Source: Heyndrickxia ginsengihumi
GTDB lineage: Bacteria; Bacillota; Bacilli; Bacillales; Bacillaceae_C
DNA length: 64,000 nucleotides
Direction of reading: 5' to 3'
Assembly (NCBI RefSeq): GCF_011008565.1
Contig: NZ_JAAIWK010000004.1
Span: 1-64,000, forward strand
Shown: one piece after another, positions 16,627-26,199 of the stretch
Layout of the letters: the number at the start of each line of letters is the position of its first letter
Position numbering within the stretch: the stretch's first letter is position 1
The notes under the pieces: generated by a model
The model's input: the letters and a program-made list of their open reading frames with translations, nothing else
The model's database searches: none
What the model was told of the DNA's origin: nothing
Program-made: the position numbers and the translations under genes

Positions 16627-17280
16627 AAGAATGGCAAATTATCTTTGAATCAAGATGGGAAGTGAAAATAGTTTTTTAGGTAAAGCAAGTTGATAAATAG
16701 GCTCAGTTCTTTTCCAATAGAACCGAACCTATTTTTTACATGTGTTAATCAACATTATAGTCTAACATAGCCTTTTATAAAAATCGCTTTCTTGACACGT
16801 TCCTTTACAGTAGGATCGGAAAATAAGCTTGTTCTTTTCTATGATTCACGAAAATAAGAAAGTAAAGAAACAATTTATTTTCGTGAACTAAATTGTTTCT
16901 ATAAAAGTATCAAAGCTGATTGAAGCGGAAGGTGCGAGATGTGTATGGAGATTAACGAGATTGCTGAAACCCGCAGATGTGCAGCACCAAGGAGGTCTCA
17001 GCGTGTTCATGAAAAGCGAGCATCCTGAAGCGAAAATCAACGAATAAAGCCATTGTGTAAAAGAACGATTGTTTAGATAAAAGATAAAATAAAAAACAAG
17101 TGATGCATGATAGAAAAATATTGATAAAATAGTGAAGGAGGAAAGAAAACATTTATGGAGGGTATTCATAATGGTGTGAAAAAAGGTTTTAATCAAAAAT
17201 TAAGGGGAAATTAATATTGTTCTAGTAGAAAAATGCATAGAATAAGATATAATTTTTTTGAAAACGAAAAGGAGAAGAAA
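16627..17280. other. Long intergenic stretch with hairpins and a repeat relic
   Basis: No gene is supported. The stretch holds a terminator-like hairpin at 16697-16737 (ATAGGCTCAGTTCT against AGAACCGAACCTAT, then a T run). It also has two overlapping inverted repeats: CACGAAAATAA/TTATTTTCGTG (16847-16857 with 16875-16885) and GAAACAATTTA/TAAATTGTTTC (16867-16877 with 16889-16899), which cannot both fold. A degenerate copy of the dispersed family B repeat lies at about 16922-17040. A TATAAT at 17248-17253 may serve the next gene. Confidence 0.6.
16922..17040 (+). repeat. Degenerate family B repeat
   Basis: GAAGCGGAAGGTGCGAGAT at the left and AAAAGCGAGCATCCTGAAGC at the right match the edges of the compact copy at 59061-59126. 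The middle has diverged. Confidence 0.55.
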
Positions 17281-18213
17281 ATGATGCTAAAACGTTTCAG
17301 TTCAATCATTCTTAGCGCTGCTGTTATATTAGGGCTTGGAATGAACAGCGTTGTAAAAGCTGCAGGTTCAGATGATCAAGGAATAGATGAAAAATATGGG
17401 GAACCGATTGTTGTACTTGGAGAAACATTATCCGCTTCCCAAAAAGCTGAAGTAGAAAAATTACTTGGCGTAGATGATAGTAGTCAAGTACAAGAAATTA
17501 CTGTAACTGGTGAAGATCTTGTTCACTATATTCAGGGTGAAGATCGCAACTCACATATGTACTCTTCGGCAAAAATTACGAGAAATGATTCTGGAAATGG
17601 AATCAATGTTAAAATCGTAACGCCAGAGAATATTACACAAGTTACGGCTGATATGTATAAAAATGCTCTATTAACAGCGGGAGTTGAAAATGCAGATATT
17701 GAAGTAGCTTCCCCAATTAAAGTGAGCGGGCATTCTGCTTTAGTAGGTATATATAAAGCATATGATTCAAGTAGCAGCAGCAATGATAAATTAGATTCTG
17801 ACCGCACGAAAGTAGCAAGCCAAGAATTAAATGTAGCAACAGACTTAGCTAAAAATGATAATTTAAGCAATGATCAAGTAACACAACTTTTGTCTGAAAT
17901 TAAGCAAGAAATTGCCAATCAACATCCAGCTACAAAAGCAGATATTGAACAGATTGTCGATGATAAATTAAAGTCTTTAAACATTCAATTAAGTGATTCT
18001 GATCGCCAGTTGCTTATTAATTTATTTGATGAAATGCGCAAGCTTAATATTAATTTTGGTTCTGTAAAAAGTGAATTAAGCGATTTATCAAGTAAGCTAA
18101 GCGATAAATTGAAAAATGTTGCGAGTGATAAAGGATTTTGGCAAAGTGTTGCTGACTTCTTTGGGAAAATCTTTTCAGCAATTGGAAGCTTTTTCTCTAG
18201 TCTTGCAGGATAA
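17281..18213 (+). CDS. Exported DUF1002 protein (YpuA-like)
   Basis: A 310-residue secreted protein. The signal peptide spans about 1-27 (hydrophobic core IILSAAVILGLGM, cut near VKAAG). The DUF1002 body covers about 35-230, including the family block around QEITVTGEDLVHYI and the VTADMYKNALLTAGVENADIE region. The C-terminal third is helical and amphipathic and ends with FWQSVADFFGKIFSAIGSFF. The start at 17281 follows AAGGAGAAG; the longer frame from 17233 reads through non-coding sequence. Function in Bacillus is unknown. Confidence 0.8.
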   Translation: MMLKRFSSIILSAAVILGLGMNSVVKAAGSDDQGIDEKYGEPIVVLGETLSASQKAEVEKLLGVDDSSQVQEITVTGEDLVHYIQGEDRNSHMYSSAKITRNDSGNGINVKIVTPENITQVTADMYKNALLTAGVENADIEVASPIKVSGHSALVGIYKAYDSSSSSNDKLDSDRTKVASQELNVATDLAKNDNLSNDQVTQLLSEIKQEIANQHPATKADIEQIVDDKLKSLNIQLSDSDRQLLINLFDEMRKLNINFGSVKSELSDLSSKLSDKLKNVASDKGFWQSVADFFGKIFSAIGSFFSSLAG

Positions 18214-18228
18214 TTGGTCGGTATTGCA

Positions 18229-18274
18229 AAAAAGGTTTGACATCCATTCAACGATGGTGTCGAACCTTTTTTTG
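18229..18274 (+). terminator. Terminator of the DUF1002 gene
   Basis: AAAGGTTTGACATCCAT pairs with ATGGTGTCGAACCTTT with two mismatches, then a T run. Confidence 0.85.
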
Positions 18275-18349
18275 TGTTGCGTAGTAAAAAAATAAAAATA
18301 ATGATTGAAATCGAATGAATTATCAGTTATATTTTATGTAATCGATCTC

Positions 18350-18363
18350 AGAAAGCGCTTTCT
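18350..18363. promoter_or_regulatory. Perfect LacI-family/cre-type palindrome
   Basis: AGAAAGCGCTTTCT is a perfect 14-base palindrome with the central CG typical of LacI-family operators. It lies 83 bases before the LacI-type gene. It could be bound by that regulator or by CcpA. Confidence 0.6.
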
Positions 18364-18445
18364 TTTTTTCGGTTATATGTTTAAAGCATCTCATATTTTA
18401 CGGTTTTTATAGGAGGGGAGAGCGTCACGCAAATAGGAGGATAAC

Positions 18446-19432
18446 ATGGCAAACATAGAAGATGTAGCAAAACTGGCAGGCTTATCAAGAGCAACAGTTT
18501 CTCGCGTTATTAACAATCAAAAATATGTAACAGAAGAAACAAGGCAGCGTGTGTACAAGGCAATGGATCAATTAGGGTATTATCCCAATTCCTCAGCGCA
18601 AAGATTGAGAAATCAAAGAACAAATACAATTGCTGTACTTGTACCATTTGTAACGAATCCTTTTTTTGCTTATTTGCTTGAAGGGATAGATGCCGTAGCG
18701 ATGAAATATGGAATTCAGCTGCTTGTCTGTCAAACACGAAATAGTAAAGAAAAAGAGTTACAGTTTTTTAGATTTTTACAAGCAAAACAAGTAGATGGCA
18801 TTATTTTAACATCAATAGAAAATCGCTGGGACGATCTAAAAACACTAACAAATTTTGGTCCTGTCGTCCTATGTAATGACTACGTAAAAGAAGCAAATCT
18901 TGCGACGATCAAATTAGATCAGCAATATGGAAGTTACATTGGGACAAAACATTTGCTTGAAAGAGGGCATACAAAAATTGCCTATTGCGAAGGGAAAGGC
19001 GGCAGTGATTTAGCAAAGGATCGGCTGGAGGGATTTAAACTTGCCTTAAAAGAACATCAATTGCTGTTACGAAAAGAATGGATGTTTCAGCATGCAACAA
19101 ATATTGAAGGAGGGAAAATGGTCTTGAGAAAAATCTTGGCCATGGAGGATCGCCCTACAGCTATTTTTTCCGGAAGCGATCAGGTTGCTGCTGGTATTAT
19201 GATGGAGGCGCAAAAGGCCGGTATTCAAATTCCAAATGAATTGGCAGTAGTGGGATTCGATAATCAGCCGATTGCAGAATTAACTTCTCTTGGGATTACA
19301 ACGATATGTCAGCCAATAGAAAAGTTGGGGGAAAAGGCAATGTATCGTTTGCTGCAAATGCTTTTTCCAGAAGAACAATATCCTGAAACACCTGAACTAA
19401 CGATGAAGCTCATTATTAGAGGATCAACTTAA
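18446..19432 (+). CDS. LacI-family repressor of the adjacent sugar operon
   Basis: A 328-residue regulator with an N-terminal LacI helix-turn-helix (NIEDVAKLAGLSRATVSRVI, residues 3-22), the hinge helix near NSSAQRLRNQ, and a periplasmic-binding-type ligand domain from about residue 60. Ribosome binding site AGGAGG lies seven bases before the ATG. Being the first gene before the binding protein, and having a palindromic operator in its own leader, it probably represses itself and the transporter. The inducer is not known. Confidence 0.85.
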   Translation: MANIEDVAKLAGLSRATVSRVINNQKYVTEETRQRVYKAMDQLGYYPNSSAQRLRNQRTNTIAVLVPFVTNPFFAYLLEGIDAVAMKYGIQLLVCQTRNSKEKELQFFRFLQAKQVDGIILTSIENRWDDLKTLTNFGPVVLCNDYVKEANLATIKLDQQYGSYIGTKHLLERGHTKIAYCEGKGGSDLAKDRLEGFKLALKEHQLLLRKEWMFQHATNIEGGKMVLRKILAMEDRPTAIFSGSDQVAAGIMMEAQKAGIQIPNELAVVGFDNQPIAELTSLGITTICQPIEKLGEKAMYRLLQMLFPEEQYPETPELTMKLIIRGST

Positions 19433-19452
19433 ATTTTTTTGGGGGGTTCATA

Positions 19453-20754
19453 ATGAACAAACGAACAAAATTATGGGGAACAGTTGTTGTTTCTTTGTCC
19501 TTGTTGTTAGGTGCGTGTTCTAGCCAAACGAGTGGTGATTCTAAAAAAAGTTCAGACGCCAAATCTGGCAGTAAACCAGTTACCATTGTCTATGCAAAAG
19601 GAAAAGATGTGACAAAGGGAACAGAAAAAATGATTGAGGCATTCGAAAAAAGCCATCCGAACATTAAAATAAAATATCGAGAAATGCCAAACGACTCCAA
19701 TCAGCAACATGATGCCTACGTAACAGCTTTAAATGCAAAATCCTCAGAAATTGACGTCTTTGATCTAGACGTAGTATGGCCAGCAGAATTTGCTCAAGCC
19801 GACTATTTATTACCTCTTGATCGCTTTATTCAGCGAGATCACATTGATTTAAATGAGTATAACAAAGGTGCATTAGCAGCATCTCAGTATAATGGAAAGC
19901 AATGGGCTTTGCCAAAATTTATCGACGCTGGGCTTCTTTATTACCGTAAAGATTTAGTAAAGCCAAATGAGGTGCCAAAAACTTGGGATGATCTTTTGAA
20001 AGAAGCTAAAGAAAAGCAAGGACAAGGCGGTACGAAGTTTGGATACGTAATGCAAGCAAAACAATATGAAGGCATTGTTTGTAATGCGATTGAATTTGTT
20101 GCTTCTTATGGCGGCCAATTTATCAATGATAAGAACCAAGTAGTTGTGAACAGCCCTGAAACGATTAAAGGGTTGAAAAAAATGGTTGAAATTGCACGTT
20201 CAAGTGCCGTCCCTAAAAATGTAAACACGTTCACAGAAATTGAATCAGATCAGGCATTTGTCGAAGGCCAAACTGTTTTCCTACGCAACTGGCCATATGA
20301 ATATGCTAGTGCAAACGAGAAAGATAAATCTAAGATTGCCGGTGAAGTAGGGATTGCTCCTCTTCCTGCTGGGGATAAAGGCTCTGCAGCTGCATTAGGC
20401 GGTTGGCAAGCAGGAATTAATAAATATTCAAAACATCCGAAAGAAGCATGGGAATTTTTGAAATTTATGGCGGGTGAACAAGGACAAAAAATTGATGCGA
20501 TTTACGGCGGTCATGCTCCAACGATTACGAAATTGTACCAAGATAAAGATGTGCTCAAAGCAAATCCAACATTTGCAGACAAAGGCTTCCAAAACGGCTT
20601 AAATGCTGCTGTACCTCGACCAGTCACTGCAAATTACCAAGAGATTTCTGAAATTATCCAAATCGAAGTATCAAAAGCAATTGCGGGAAAAGAAACGGTA
20701 GAGCAAGCGGTGAAAAATATGGAAACACAAATGAAAGCAAAAATAAAAGATTAA
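19453..20754 (+). CDS. Sugar ABC transporter substrate-binding lipoprotein
   Basis: A 433-residue family-1 solute-binding protein. The lipoprotein signal ends in LLLGACSS, so Cys22 would be lipidated. After a Ser/Lys-rich linker the bilobed fold begins at PVTIVYAKGKDV. Motifs such as WPAEFAQADYLLPLD, QWALPKFIDAGLLYYRKD and GGWQAGINKYSKHPKEAWEF are typical of disaccharide and oligosaccharide binders. Ribosome binding site GGGGGG. It belongs to the operon 18.4-26.1 kb. Confidence 0.9.
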   Translation: MNKRTKLWGTVVVSLSLLLGACSSQTSGDSKKSSDAKSGSKPVTIVYAKGKDVTKGTEKMIEAFEKSHPNIKIKYREMPNDSNQQHDAYVTALNAKSSEIDVFDLDVVWPAEFAQADYLLPLDRFIQRDHIDLNEYNKGALAASQYNGKQWALPKFIDAGLLYYRKDLVKPNEVPKTWDDLLKEAKEKQGQGGTKFGYVMQAKQYEGIVCNAIEFVASYGGQFINDKNQVVVNSPETIKGLKKMVEIARSSAVPKNVNTFTEIESDQAFVEGQTVFLRNWPYEYASANEKDKSKIAGEVGIAPLPAGDKGSAAALGGWQAGINKYSKHPKEAWEFLKFMAGEQGQKIDAIYGGHAPTITKLYQDKDVLKANPTFADKGFQNGLNAAVPRPVTANYQEISEIIQIEVSKAIAGKETVEQAVKNMETQMKAKIKD

Positions 20755-20756
20755 CA

Positions 20757-20783
20757 CATGAAAGGGGTCTGACCCCTTTCATG
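20757..20783. repeat. Family A repeat, compact palindrome
   Basis: CATGAAAGGGGTC and GACCCCTTTCATG are exact complements around a single T. It begins two bases after the stop codon of the binding-protein gene and lies inside the operon. It could reduce or stabilise expression between binding protein and permeases, as hairpins often do in ABC operons. Confidence 0.85.
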
Positions 20784-20836
20784 CAGTGAAGTGTGAAAGG
20801 GTAGCTTGGGAGAAAAATGGTTCGAGGGGTGATGAA

Positions 20837-22168
20837 ATGGCAGATCGCTCAGAAAATCAACGGCCGCGAAAGAATCGTGATAAAGCCAAAGAGAAACGAT
20901 TAGGTTATTTATTTGTAGCACCATCTTTACTATTGATTATCGTGATTGCCATTTGGCCAGTGCTGCAATCCTTTTATTTTAGTCTGTTTGATTTGCGTTT
21001 AAACAGTCCTACAAAATCAGAAACGCATTTGAATTACAGTATTGATTTGGAACAATATTTAAATCAATATCCATTTTTATTGACTGCCGTAGAAAATGAA
21101 ATTCAACAAGAGCATTCCCCAGCAGCATTCAAGGATGTTAAAGAAAAATTAACTTCGATGGACAAAGAGCTCCAACAAAATCCAAAAGTAAAAGCGAATT
21201 ATAAAAAAGTAAATGATAAACTACTAAACTATGAAAACGTCGATGCTAATAGCAGCATTGTCCCAATTGATAAAAAAACAGCGGAATCGATCCAACACTC
21301 ATCGCAGCAAATATATAAAGAAGTGAAGGACGTTTCATCTAAGACAAAATTAAATCAAGGAAATAAACTTGTTGGACTTTCCTCAGGTTTGACGGAGTCA
21401 ATTGTGAAGCCAAATTTTGTTGGTTTGCAGCATTATCAGCAAGATTTATCTAATCAAAGATTATGGAAAGCATTAAGTAATACAGTCATTTTTACGATCA
21501 TTTCAGTTGGCATTGAACTAATTCTAGGAATGGCGATAGCACTGCTCATTAATAAAGCATTTGTAGGTAGAGGATTGATTCGCGCTACGATTTTAATTCC
21601 CTGGGCAATACCGACTGCTGTTTCAGCATTGATGTGGAAATTTCTATATGATGGCCAGAATGGCGTCGTTGCAAAAATATTTGAAGGTATCGGGCTTGTC
21701 AACAATATGGCGGATTTGCTTACAACCCAGACGGGTGCGATGTTTTCTATTATTTTTACGGATGTATGGAAAACAACTCCTTATATGGCACTTTTATTAC
21801 TAGCAGGTTTGCAAACGATTCCCTCTTCGTTATATGAAGCTGCAGCGATCGATGGTGCTAGTAAATGGAAACAATTTTTAACTATTACTTTGCCATTGAT
21901 GAAATCTAGTATGCTTGTTGCATTATTATTCCGTACATTAGATGCGTTTCGCGTATTTGATCTCATTTTCGTATTAACAGGCGGGGGTCCGGCAAACTCT
22001 ACAGAAACCATCTCTGTACTTGCCTACAAGGTTATGTTTAACCAAACAAATTTTGGAGACGGCTCTGCCCTCTCAGTAATTGTGTTCATATGCGTAGCTA
22101 TTATTTCAATGATCTATATTAAAATCCTTGGACGCGATTTATTAGGAAGCAATGGGGGGAAGGGGTGA
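20837..22168 (+). CDS. Sugar ABC transporter permease 1 (MalF-like)
   Basis: A 443-residue permease. The first membrane helix (about 25-47) is followed by an extracytoplasmic insertion of roughly 150 residues that is charged and helical, then the usual block of five to six helices. The EAA loop is EAAAIDGASKWKQFLTITLP. Such an insertion between helices recalls MalF, where it docks the binding protein. The start at 20837 uses GAGGGGTGA; the upstream in-frame extension has no support. Confidence 0.85.
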   Translation: MADRSENQRPRKNRDKAKEKRLGYLFVAPSLLLIIVIAIWPVLQSFYFSLFDLRLNSPTKSETHLNYSIDLEQYLNQYPFLLTAVENEIQQEHSPAAFKDVKEKLTSMDKELQQNPKVKANYKKVNDKLLNYENVDANSSIVPIDKKTAESIQHSSQQIYKEVKDVSSKTKLNQGNKLVGLSSGLTESIVKPNFVGLQHYQQDLSNQRLWKALSNTVIFTIISVGIELILGMAIALLINKAFVGRGLIRATILIPWAIPTAVSALMWKFLYDGQNGVVAKIFEGIGLVNNMADLLTTQTGAMFSIIFTDVWKTTPYMALLLLAGLQTIPSSLYEAAAIDGASKWKQFLTITLPLMKSSMLVALLFRTLDAFRVFDLIFVLTGGGPANSTETISVLAYKVMFNQTNFGDGSALSVIVFICVAIISMIYIKILGRDLLGSNGGKG

Positions 22169-22172
22169 AGGG

Positions 22173-23000
22173 ATGAAAAAGCAAACGAGTTTTCTATTTT
22201 ATATATTGTTGATCATATTCGTGTTTGTCGTGATGTTTCCTTTTTTGTGGATCCTTTGTGCTTCGCTGAAACCGGCCATTGAATTATTTGGAAGCAACGC
22301 CTTTACACCTTTTACAAAGCACCCAACTATTGAAAACTATGTCTCTGTCTTTACTAATTATCCATTTTTAAGATATTTATGGAATAGTTTCGTAGTTTCA
22401 ACAATCACAACCCTTTACACTGTTTTCATTGCTTCCTTTGCGGCTTATGCGATTGCACGTTTAGAGTTTAAAGGAAAAACATTTATTTTAGGGCTTGTAT
22501 TATCTGTAACAATGTTCCCGCAAATTGCGACACTCTCTCCAATATATATCTTTTTGAAAAATTTAGGGCTAACGAATTCTTACTTAGGGTTGATCATTCC
22601 GTATACAACGATTACATTACCTTTGTCTATTTGGATTCTTGTCACCTTTTTCCGCAAAATTCCACTTGAATTGGAAGAAGCGGCAAAGATGGATGGTGCA
22701 TCTATTATCCAAACGTATTTCCGTATTATTTTTCCGCTGGCAGCACCAGGAATTTTTACAACTTCAATCCTTGTTTTTATAGCGGCTTGGAATGAATTTT
22801 TATTTGCATTAACGATTAATACCGAAGAAAAATTTAAAACGGTGCCGGTGGGAATTGCCATGTTTCAAGGGCAATTTACGATACCGTGGGGAGAAATTGC
22901 TGCAGCAACTGTCATTGTGACAGTTCCACTTGTTATTTTAGTATTAATTTTTCAAAGAAGAATTGTCTCAGGCTTAACATCAGGCTCGGTAAAAGAATAA
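22173..23000 (+). CDS. Sugar ABC transporter permease 2 (MalG-like)
   Basis: A 275-residue permease with six predicted helices and the EAA motif EEAAKMDGASIIQTYFRIIFP. The start at 22173 follows GAAGGGGTGAAGGG. It begins four bases after permease 1 ends. No ATP-binding subunit is encoded in the operon, so energy is presumably supplied by a shared MsmX-type ATPase elsewhere. Confidence 0.9.
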   Translation: MKKQTSFLFYILLIIFVFVVMFPFLWILCASLKPAIELFGSNAFTPFTKHPTIENYVSVFTNYPFLRYLWNSFVVSTITTLYTVFIASFAAYAIARLEFKGKTFILGLVLSVTMFPQIATLSPIYIFLKNLGLTNSYLGLIIPYTTITLPLSIWILVTFFRKIPLELEEAAKMDGASIIQTYFRIIFPLAAPGIFTTSILVFIAAWNEFLFALTINTEEKFKTVPVGIAMFQGQFTIPWGEIAAATVIVTVPLVILVLIFQRRIVSGLTSGSVKE

Positions 23001-23032
23001 CAATATTCGTCTCCTGAAAGGTGGAATTTCTA

Positions 23033-24052
23033 ATGAAAATTGGCGTTATTGGCTGTGGAAGTATTGCTCAACATCGGCATTTACCAGAGTATGCCGCACA
23101 TCCCGATGCAGAGATTGTTGCGGTGTGTGATATTGTTCCAGAACGTGCTCAAACAATCGCAGATCAATATGGGACCCGTGCGTATACTGATTATCACGAA
23201 ATGTTAGCAAATGAGGAAGTTGAGGCTGTAAGTGTATGTACACCAAATTATTTACATGCACCAATATCTATTGCAGCATTACATGCGGGAAAGCATGTAT
23301 TGTGTGAAAAACCGATGGCATTGACGGTAGAAGACGCAGATAAGATGATCGAGGCAGCAAAATCTAATCAAAAAACATTGATGATTGGACATAATCAACG
23401 ATTCGTTCGTTCACATGAAATAGCCAGAGAATTAATTGAAAGTGGAAAGATCGGAAAGATCTACAGTTTTCGGACGACATTTGGCCATGGCGGACCTGAT
23501 ACATGGAGTGTTGACGGAAAACATAGCTGGTTTTTCCAACAAGAAAAAGCAGGAATTGGCGCAATGGCAGATTTGGGCGTCCATAAAGCGGATTTAATTC
23601 GCTATTTGCTCGGTGAAGAAATCGTTGAAGTCGCTGCATTTGCAGGTACGTTTGCCAAGTCAGCTACAGTTGATGATAACGCGGTTTGTATTTTAAAAAC
23701 TGAAAGCGGGATTGTCGGTACATTAACAGCAAGTTGGTCATATGTGTCGAAAGAAGATAACTCGACAATCATTTACGGTGAACGTGCCATTTTAAGATTA
23801 GAGGATCATCCACATTACTCATTAATTGTGGAGTACGCGAACGGCGAGGAAGCCCATTATGCTTTAGGAAAAATCCAATCAAATGAAGAAGGCGGACAAA
23901 ATACTTCTCATGTGATCGATCATTTTTTAAAAAGCGTGATCAATCATGAAGAAGTACCTGTAACTGGCAGCGAGGGCAAACGCTCTTTAGGTGTTATTTT
24001 AGCGGCGATGGAATCCAGCCAGACAGGTAAAGTAATAAAAATCCACCCATAA
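23033..24052 (+). CDS. Gfo/Idh/MocA-family oxidoreductase 1
   Basis: A 339-residue NAD(P)-dependent sugar oxidoreductase. The Rossmann motif GVIGCGSIAQHRHL (3-16) is followed by the family lysine in CEKPM (near residue 92) and the substrate-side helix MADLGVHKADLIRYL with the conserved Asp/His. The start at 23033 uses AAAGGTGG; an in-frame GTG at 23021 overlaps that site. Together with the next two genes it suggests oxidation of a glycoside, for example by a 3-keto route, but the substrate is inferred from operon type only. Confidence 0.85.
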   Translation: MKIGVIGCGSIAQHRHLPEYAAHPDAEIVAVCDIVPERAQTIADQYGTRAYTDYHEMLANEEVEAVSVCTPNYLHAPISIAALHAGKHVLCEKPMALTVEDADKMIEAAKSNQKTLMIGHNQRFVRSHEIARELIESGKIGKIYSFRTTFGHGGPDTWSVDGKHSWFFQQEKAGIGAMADLGVHKADLIRYLLGEEIVEVAAFAGTFAKSATVDDNAVCILKTESGIVGTLTASWSYVSKEDNSTIIYGERAILRLEDHPHYSLIVEYANGEEAHYALGKIQSNEEGGQNTSHVIDHFLKSVINHEEVPVTGSEGKRSLGVILAAMESSQTGKVIKIHP

Positions 24053-24063
24053 GGAGCAGTTCT

Positions 24064-25101
24064 ATGAGTCTATTGAAAATAGGGATTGTTGGAGTTGGAG
24101 GTATTGCAGTCAGTCGTCATATTCCGGCATTGTTACAGTTGGCAGATGAGGTTGAAATCATTGGGGTATACGATGTCAATATTGCTAGAGCAAAGGAAGT
24201 TTCTTCACAGTTTCGGATTACACATGTCTTTCATACGATGGAGGAACTTTTTCAACAAGCGGATGCAGTTGTAATTTGTACACCAAATAAATTTCATGCT
24301 GAAATTGCCATCGCTGCCCTTGAAGCTGGCTGTCATGTTCTATCCGAAAAGCCGATGGCAATGACGAGTAAAGAATGTATGGAAATGATTACGGCAGCTA
24401 AGAAAGCCCAGAAACATTTATCCGTTGCCTATCATTATCGCTTTATGAAGGAAGCACAAGCAGCGAAAAAAATAATGATGGCGAAAGAAATTGGAAAGCC
24501 CATGGTCGTACGTGTGCAGGCTTTAAGAAGAAGAAAGGTCCCGGGATGGGGTGTTTTCACAAATAAAGAATTGCAAGGCGGAGGCAGTTTAATTGACTAC
24601 GGTTGTCATTTATTAGATCTTTCCCTTTGGTTGATTGGAAATCCAAAAGCAACAGAAGTAACGGGAACAACTTACAATGCTTTAAGTAAAACGCCTGATC
24701 AAGTGAATGAATGGGGCCAGTTTTCTCATGAAAACTTCGAAGTGGATGATCATGTTACCGCCTATCTTCGCTTTGAAAATGGCGCAACGATGCTAGTTGA
24801 AGTATCATGGTCAGCAAATATTGAACAAGATCAAGAAACGGTTAGCATTTCCGGAGATGAAGGCGGGCTTAACGTTTTTCCATTAAAGGTGAATTATGCA
24901 AAACATGGGATGTTGTTTACGAGTAAAGCAGATTGGATTCCACCTGTTTCAGATCCCGGGTTCGAGCAAGCGAAAAACTTTGTGAATGTTTGCCTTAATA
25001 GAGAGGAACCGATTGTTAAATGGGAAGAAGCATTGCAAGTTTCTGAAATCATTGAGTCGATATATAAAAGCAATGATGAAAGGAAAGGCATTCAACTTTA
25101 A
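24064..25101 (+). CDS. Gfo/Idh/MocA-family oxidoreductase 2
   Basis: A 345-residue paralogue of the preceding gene: Rossmann GIVGVGGIAVSRHIP (7-21), CTPNKFHAEIA, SEKPMAM with the catalytic-site lysine, and GGGSLIDYGCHLLDLSLWL with the conserved Asp and His. The two proteins are clearly different, so they probably catalyse different steps or opposite directions. Spacing of 11 bases and AAGGAG before the ATG indicate one transcript. Confidence 0.85.
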   Translation: MSLLKIGIVGVGGIAVSRHIPALLQLADEVEIIGVYDVNIARAKEVSSQFRITHVFHTMEELFQQADAVVICTPNKFHAEIAIAALEAGCHVLSEKPMAMTSKECMEMITAAKKAQKHLSVAYHYRFMKEAQAAKKIMMAKEIGKPMVVRVQALRRRKVPGWGVFTNKELQGGGSLIDYGCHLLDLSLWLIGNPKATEVTGTTYNALSKTPDQVNEWGQFSHENFEVDDHVTAYLRFENGATMLVEVSWSANIEQDQETVSISGDEGGLNVFPLKVNYAKHGMLFTSKADWIPPVSDPGFEQAKNFVNVCLNREEPIVKWEEALQVSEIIESIYKSNDERKGIQL

Positions 25102-25120
25102 ACTTTAGGAGGTTTTAATC

Positions 25121-26089
25121 ATGAAATTAGGTGTGTTTACTGTATTATTTAGAGATAAATCTTTTACAGACATGTTGGATTATGTGAAAGAAGCCGGGCT
25201 ATCAGCTGTGGAAATCGGCACAGGCTGCTATTCCAGCGGGGTGCATTGTCCACTTGATGAGCTCCTAGAAAGTAAGGAAAAACGAGATGCTTACTTAAAT
25301 GAAGTTGAGAAAAGAGGATTAACAATCAGTGCTTTTAGCTGCCATGGCAATCCTCTTTCACCTGATAAAGAATTTGCAAAACAATCCCATGAAACTTATT
25401 TGAAGACAGTCCAATTATCAGAGTATTTGAACGTTCCTGTTGTTAACTGCTTTTCTGGTACGGCAGGTGATCACGAAGGAGCAAAACATCCGAATTGGCC
25501 TGTAGCGCCATGGCCACATGACTATGGTGAAGTGTTGAAATGGCAATGGGAGGAGAAACTGATTCCTTACTGGAAAGAGGCTGGTGAATTTGCCGAACAA
25601 CATCATGTGAAAATTGGATTAGAGCTTCATGGAGGTTTTTTAGTTCACACGCCTTATACTTTATTGAAATTAAGAGAAGCTACATGCGAAGCAATTGGTG
25701 CCAATCTAGATCCAAGTCATTTATGGTGGCAAGGAATTGATCCAGTTGGTGCAATTAAAATATTAGGAAAAGAAAAGGCTATCCACCATTTTCATGCAAA
25801 AGACACGTATATTGACCAGGATAATGTTAATATGTACGGTTTGCTTGATATGCAGCCGTATAACAATGTGCAAACGAGATCATGGTCATTTCGGTCAGTT
25901 GGTTATGGCCATGGTATTAAAGACTGGTCAGATATGATGAGCGCTTTAAGATTATATGGCTACGATTATGTAGTTAGCATTGAACATGAAGATCCGATTA
26001 TGTCGATTGAAGAAGGATTTTCACGTGCAGTACAGAATTTGCAAACAGTATTAATAGAGGATAAACTAGAGAAAATGTGGTGGGTATAA
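25121..26089 (+). CDS. TIM-barrel sugar isomerase/epimerase (AP_endonuc_2 family)
   Basis: A 322-residue xylose-isomerase-like barrel. Probable metal ligands are the Glu of GLELHGG, the Asp and His of NLDPSHLWWQG, the histidine of HHFHAKDT and the Glu of SIEHED. This family includes sugar epimerases, dehydratases and 3-keto-glycoside-processing enzymes. Ribosome binding site TAGGAGG. It closes the operon before a strong terminator. Confidence 0.85.
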   Translation: MKLGVFTVLFRDKSFTDMLDYVKEAGLSAVEIGTGCYSSGVHCPLDELLESKEKRDAYLNEVEKRGLTISAFSCHGNPLSPDKEFAKQSHETYLKTVQLSEYLNVPVVNCFSGTAGDHEGAKHPNWPVAPWPHDYGEVLKWQWEEKLIPYWKEAGEFAEQHHVKIGLELHGGFLVHTPYTLLKLREATCEAIGANLDPSHLWWQGIDPVGAIKILGKEKAIHHFHAKDTYIDQDNVNMYGLLDMQPYNNVQTRSWSFRSVGYGHGIKDWSDMMSALRLYGYDYVVSIEHEDPIMSIEEGFSRAVQNLQTVLIEDKLEKMWWV

Positions 26090-26099
26090 ATAAGTAGTA

Positions 26100-26132
26100 A
26101 CCGAGGATAGTAGCTGTCCTCGGTTTTTTTTT
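26100..26132 (+). terminator. Terminator of the sugar operon
   Basis: ACCGAGGA pairs with TCCTCGGT around a 9-base loop and is followed by nine T. Confidence 0.9.
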
Positions 26133-26199
26133 CGTGAATGTGCATATCTTTTCTTTGTGTAGAACGGTATATAGAAGGTGTAGGGAGGAGGTGATGTTG

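Noticed and set aside
16792-16816. Promoter TTGACA ... TAGGAT before the overlapping hairpins
   Set aside because: The spacer would be only 13 bases.
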